From Cafeteria roenbergensis (taxonomy: Eukaryota; Sar; Bigyra; Bicosoecida; Cafeteriaceae): a DNA stretch of 64,000 nt. Shown here in pieces: positions 63,001-64,000 of this stretch; the first letter of the stretch is position 1, and each line of letters opens with the position of its first letter. The position numbers and the translations under genes are program-made. The notes under the pieces were generated by a model. That model was not told the origin of the DNA. It was given only the letters and a program-made list of their open reading frames with translations, and did no database searches. The DNA is taken from assembly GCA_008330645.1 (NCBI GenBank), contig VLTN01000017.1:372001-436000 (forward strand), in the 5' to 3' direction.

Positions 63001-64000
63001 GGAGCGCTTGGAGGGAGAGGCGTCGTCCGCCTCGGGGGCTTCGCCGAGCAGCGCGTTGGGGGGCAGGGCGTTGCCCAGCCATGCAAGGGCGCGGGCCTCC
63101 GCCTCCGCGATGGGGCCTGCGGCCTGCACATCGGAATGTGCCGCGGCTGCCTCGGCCGAGGCGGCGTGAGCGGCAGAGGGCGAGGTCATGCCCACCACTG
63201 CGCGCAGCGCCGCTGCGGCCACGTCGACGGTGGCGAGGATCTGGCGAGCGGGAGAGCGGCGCAGGGCCGTCGCGAGGGCAGCCACCGACGAGGGGGCGGC
63301 CACGGCGGCGGACAGGGCGAGGACGGCGGCGGCGGCGGCGTCGGGGTCGACAGTCGTCGCCGCCAGGCCGGCGGCGCCACAGGAGGGGGCCCTGTCCACG
63401 CTGCCCGCCGCTGCGTGGGCGAGAAGGAGGCTTGCATCCGTCAGGATGACCAGAGCCAGCGACGTGGCCCGCAGCCGGGCCAGCCGCGCCAGGCAGCTCT
63501 GCCAGACCAGCGCCAGCAGGGGCGTCTTTGCCCGCGGCGAAACCGCGCTGACGGCAATGCAGGCGAGGGTGCGGGCGACGAGGCCGTCCTGGGCAACGGC
63601 GGGCGCGTCCACGGCAAGGCAGGCGGCGGTGGCTGCGGCGAGGGCGGAGGCAGCGCGGGCGGCGTGGCGGCTCCTTGCGCCGGCGACACTTGCCGCAGCC
63701 TCGTCGGCGTCGCTGCCAGCTGCTTGCACGAGGTCCATGCAAGCAGCGACGGTCGACCGCACCACGGCCCTGCAAGGCCTGACAGCGGCATCGTCCTCCT
63801 CCGGCACCCACACGCCGGCGGTGCCGAGGATGCGCAGCACGGAGCAGGCGGCGACGCACCGGTCCGCGGCCTCCGCCCCAGTCGCGGCGGCGGCTCTGCC
63901 GAGGCCGCCGGCAGAGGATGCGGCGGCGGCGGCGGCGCCACCGCCGAGGGCGTTGGCAATCAGCTCCCACGCCGCCTCCACGAGGGGGGACGCAGTCCAC
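60001..64000 (-). CDS. Large Ala-rich, possibly HEAT-type, protein; 5' end outside window
   Basis: One open frame of more than 1,330 residues, continuing past the right edge of the window. Nearly the whole protein is Ala-rich helix, consistent with HEAT/ARM-like solenoid repeats. Interruptions include an acidic Ser/Asp/Glu stretch (DSDSESDTESDEE, about 61,020-61,080), a run of Ser (about 61,755-61,805) and a basic KRSRRKRSRSQ motif (about 62,980-63,020) that could be a nuclear localisation signal. It ends EVETEHLFRGQA. I do not recognise the family. Ala richness blurs similarity, so the solenoid idea is inference. Confidence 0.55.
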   Translation of the reverse strand, partial: WTASPLVEAAWELIANALGGGAAAAAASSAGGLGRAAAATGAEAADRCVAACSVLRILGTAGVWVPEEDDAAVRPCRAVVRSTVAACMDLVQAAGSDADEAAASVAGARSRHAARAASALAAATAACLAVDAPAVAQDGLVARTLACIAVSAVSPRAKTPLLALVWQSCLARLARLRATSLALVILTDASLLLAHAAAGSVDRAPSCGAAGLAATTVDPDAAAAAVLALSAAVAAPSSVAALATALRRSPARQILATVDVAAAALRAVVGMTSPSAAHAASAEAAAAHSDVQAAGPIAEAEARALAWLGNALPPNALLGEAPEADDASPSKRSRRKRSRSQEASSAATDAARNAADTLALVATASLHQCPADSTTSATLAATLASLATDVVAPLAAAAVSGCCPLLAGAALRLIAAATDAAAGCLSHTAALSVSDPAAAASARWPIQDMLAAAWIPLDTSASSQAGAGPGAAATSLASLCKVAATGSIAAATAAASRTRLLAARVSGSAAASTTPQGVDAADVASLLALASASGDAAALRAATAVASALAVPAPSTAPSRTQAVAAAAGMASLASPAVAAASAAAAPSAATTPPVTAAEAEAAAAAAAANVAAALAATQAAMEATSSKAAAKAAAAIEKLRVRLDARADDAKTAKAAAKCFAAILPVLEEAPTRDASAAHAATVVAAATATAAAAASAAPADLSASSAASLFVCSAALVAARSAGPAPTTAASSSSSSSSSSSSSSSSWAAASAAAAVAGLRSGALSALTDSPSAADVATRAAVATALSGSAGPSGVLLAAASLGALVRAAAALADEAGSAEAAASTAAAVGKALADAVSAAKTPADRQRAGMLAAAAAAAVPTRPALAAAVAGPAAAAAAAAAGSPSKKGKAPAGTAQQQAHAIVVGSAGLPSGPPSQREAAVLALEAAAAASATPADADAVFAALVSVASGLAQSATASSPAQKAAGKPARKDSGSDSDSESDTESDEEALDETAASTGRRLATVAVRLAASALPSRTALSALAGAMASWGAADALLAAAAAALSTSPAVSTVRVAAAVAEAAATAGVRDCQRGSAKRRLAAGLTDLIVRASSAMDDEGVGSADAELFGARAALLRALTGVLAQPLLFTAAARDATAWLGLIAPVHRAGAAAARGAAAAAGAASAAAPHTALPATLYLAACRAVGALCKHRGAMAAALTAPVARALVSLALALPEAAAGAASKPGAAVAAGSAFSRCLEAAAACPGAARGALQEACFGAVVAFAGLDAARSLAPAVRAAAIPGVLAALASVDKQVMLHAAAATAADPALRVALGRLRREVETEHLFRGQA

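Overview
This window looks like nuclear DNA of a GC-rich unicellular eukaryote. By eye it is roughly 70% GC. Genes are tightly packed on both strands, with short (about 100-240 bp) spliceosomal introns that mostly read GTGAGC...CGCAG. The proteins are eukaryotic: the splicing factor SPF45, the Golgi protein YIF1, a GCN2-type eIF2alpha kinase, complex I subunit NDUFA5, a PGAP4-like GPI-glycan transferase, a GH20 hexosaminidase and a CPY-like serine carboxypeptidase. Long Ala/Gly/Pro/Ser low-complexity inserts are common. The lineage cannot be fixed from this window. A GC-rich stramenopile (a Cafeteria-like bicosoecid or a pelagophyte alga) is a guess consistent with base composition, gene content and a SelU-family selenoprotein. 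TGA ends most genes, so the standard code applies.

Layout. 0.15-3.6 kb (-): PGAP4-like glycosyltransferase. 4.4-6.25 kb (-): SelU/PRXL2-family protein with two in-frame TGA codons exactly at its CxxC redox motif, read here as U-x-x-U. 6.6-10.3 kb (-): type II membrane GT2-like protein with a very long Ala-rich tail. 10.6-12.4 kb (+): probably mitochondrial VOC-like protein. 12.8-14.1 kb (-): NDUFA5. 14.5-16.2 kb (+): SPF45. 16.5-17.2 kb (+): small metzincin-like protein. 17.5-18.9 kb (+): YIF1. 19.0-19.6 kb (+): Nudix hydrolase. 20.2-23.1 kb (-): GT4 glycosyltransferase. 23.9-25.7 kb (-): beta-hexosaminidase, divergent from a serine carboxypeptidase at 26.5-28.4 kb (+). 28.8-29.6 kb (+): secreted Cys-containing protein. 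29.9-38.6 kb (-): giant GCN2-like kinase of about 2,726 residues.

38.95-48.98 kb is the accessory region. It is a locus present in three direct copies that carries ankyrin-repeat genes. In copy 1 each ankyrin repeat is one 99-bp, phase-0 exon, and six such exons sit at an exact 341-bp period (99-bp exon plus 242-bp intron). The introns are clearly more alike than the exons. Copy 2 has suffered two internal deletions. Copy 3 has a different, coiled-coil 3' end. A convergent ankyrin gene on the minus strand shares its last exon with the plus-strand gene.

After this come a UPF0324/YeiH-like membrane protein (50.0-51.8 kb, -), an unknown multi-pass membrane protein (52.9-54.7 kb, -) divergent from a phytol/dolichol-kinase-family protein (54.9-55.7 kb, +), a secreted C45/dcd1-like Ntn-hydrolase (56.2-57.9 kb, +), an MDR quinone oxidoreductase (58.3-59.3 kb, -), and the 3' part of a large Ala-rich, possibly HEAT-type protein that runs off the right edge (60.0-64.0 kb, -).

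Several genes could serve the secretory and lysosomal system (PGAP4-like, YIF1, hexosaminidase, carboxypeptidase, C45-like hydrolase), but this is ordinary eukaryotic gene order, not an operon. No tRNA, rRNA, CRISPR or transposase gene was recognised.
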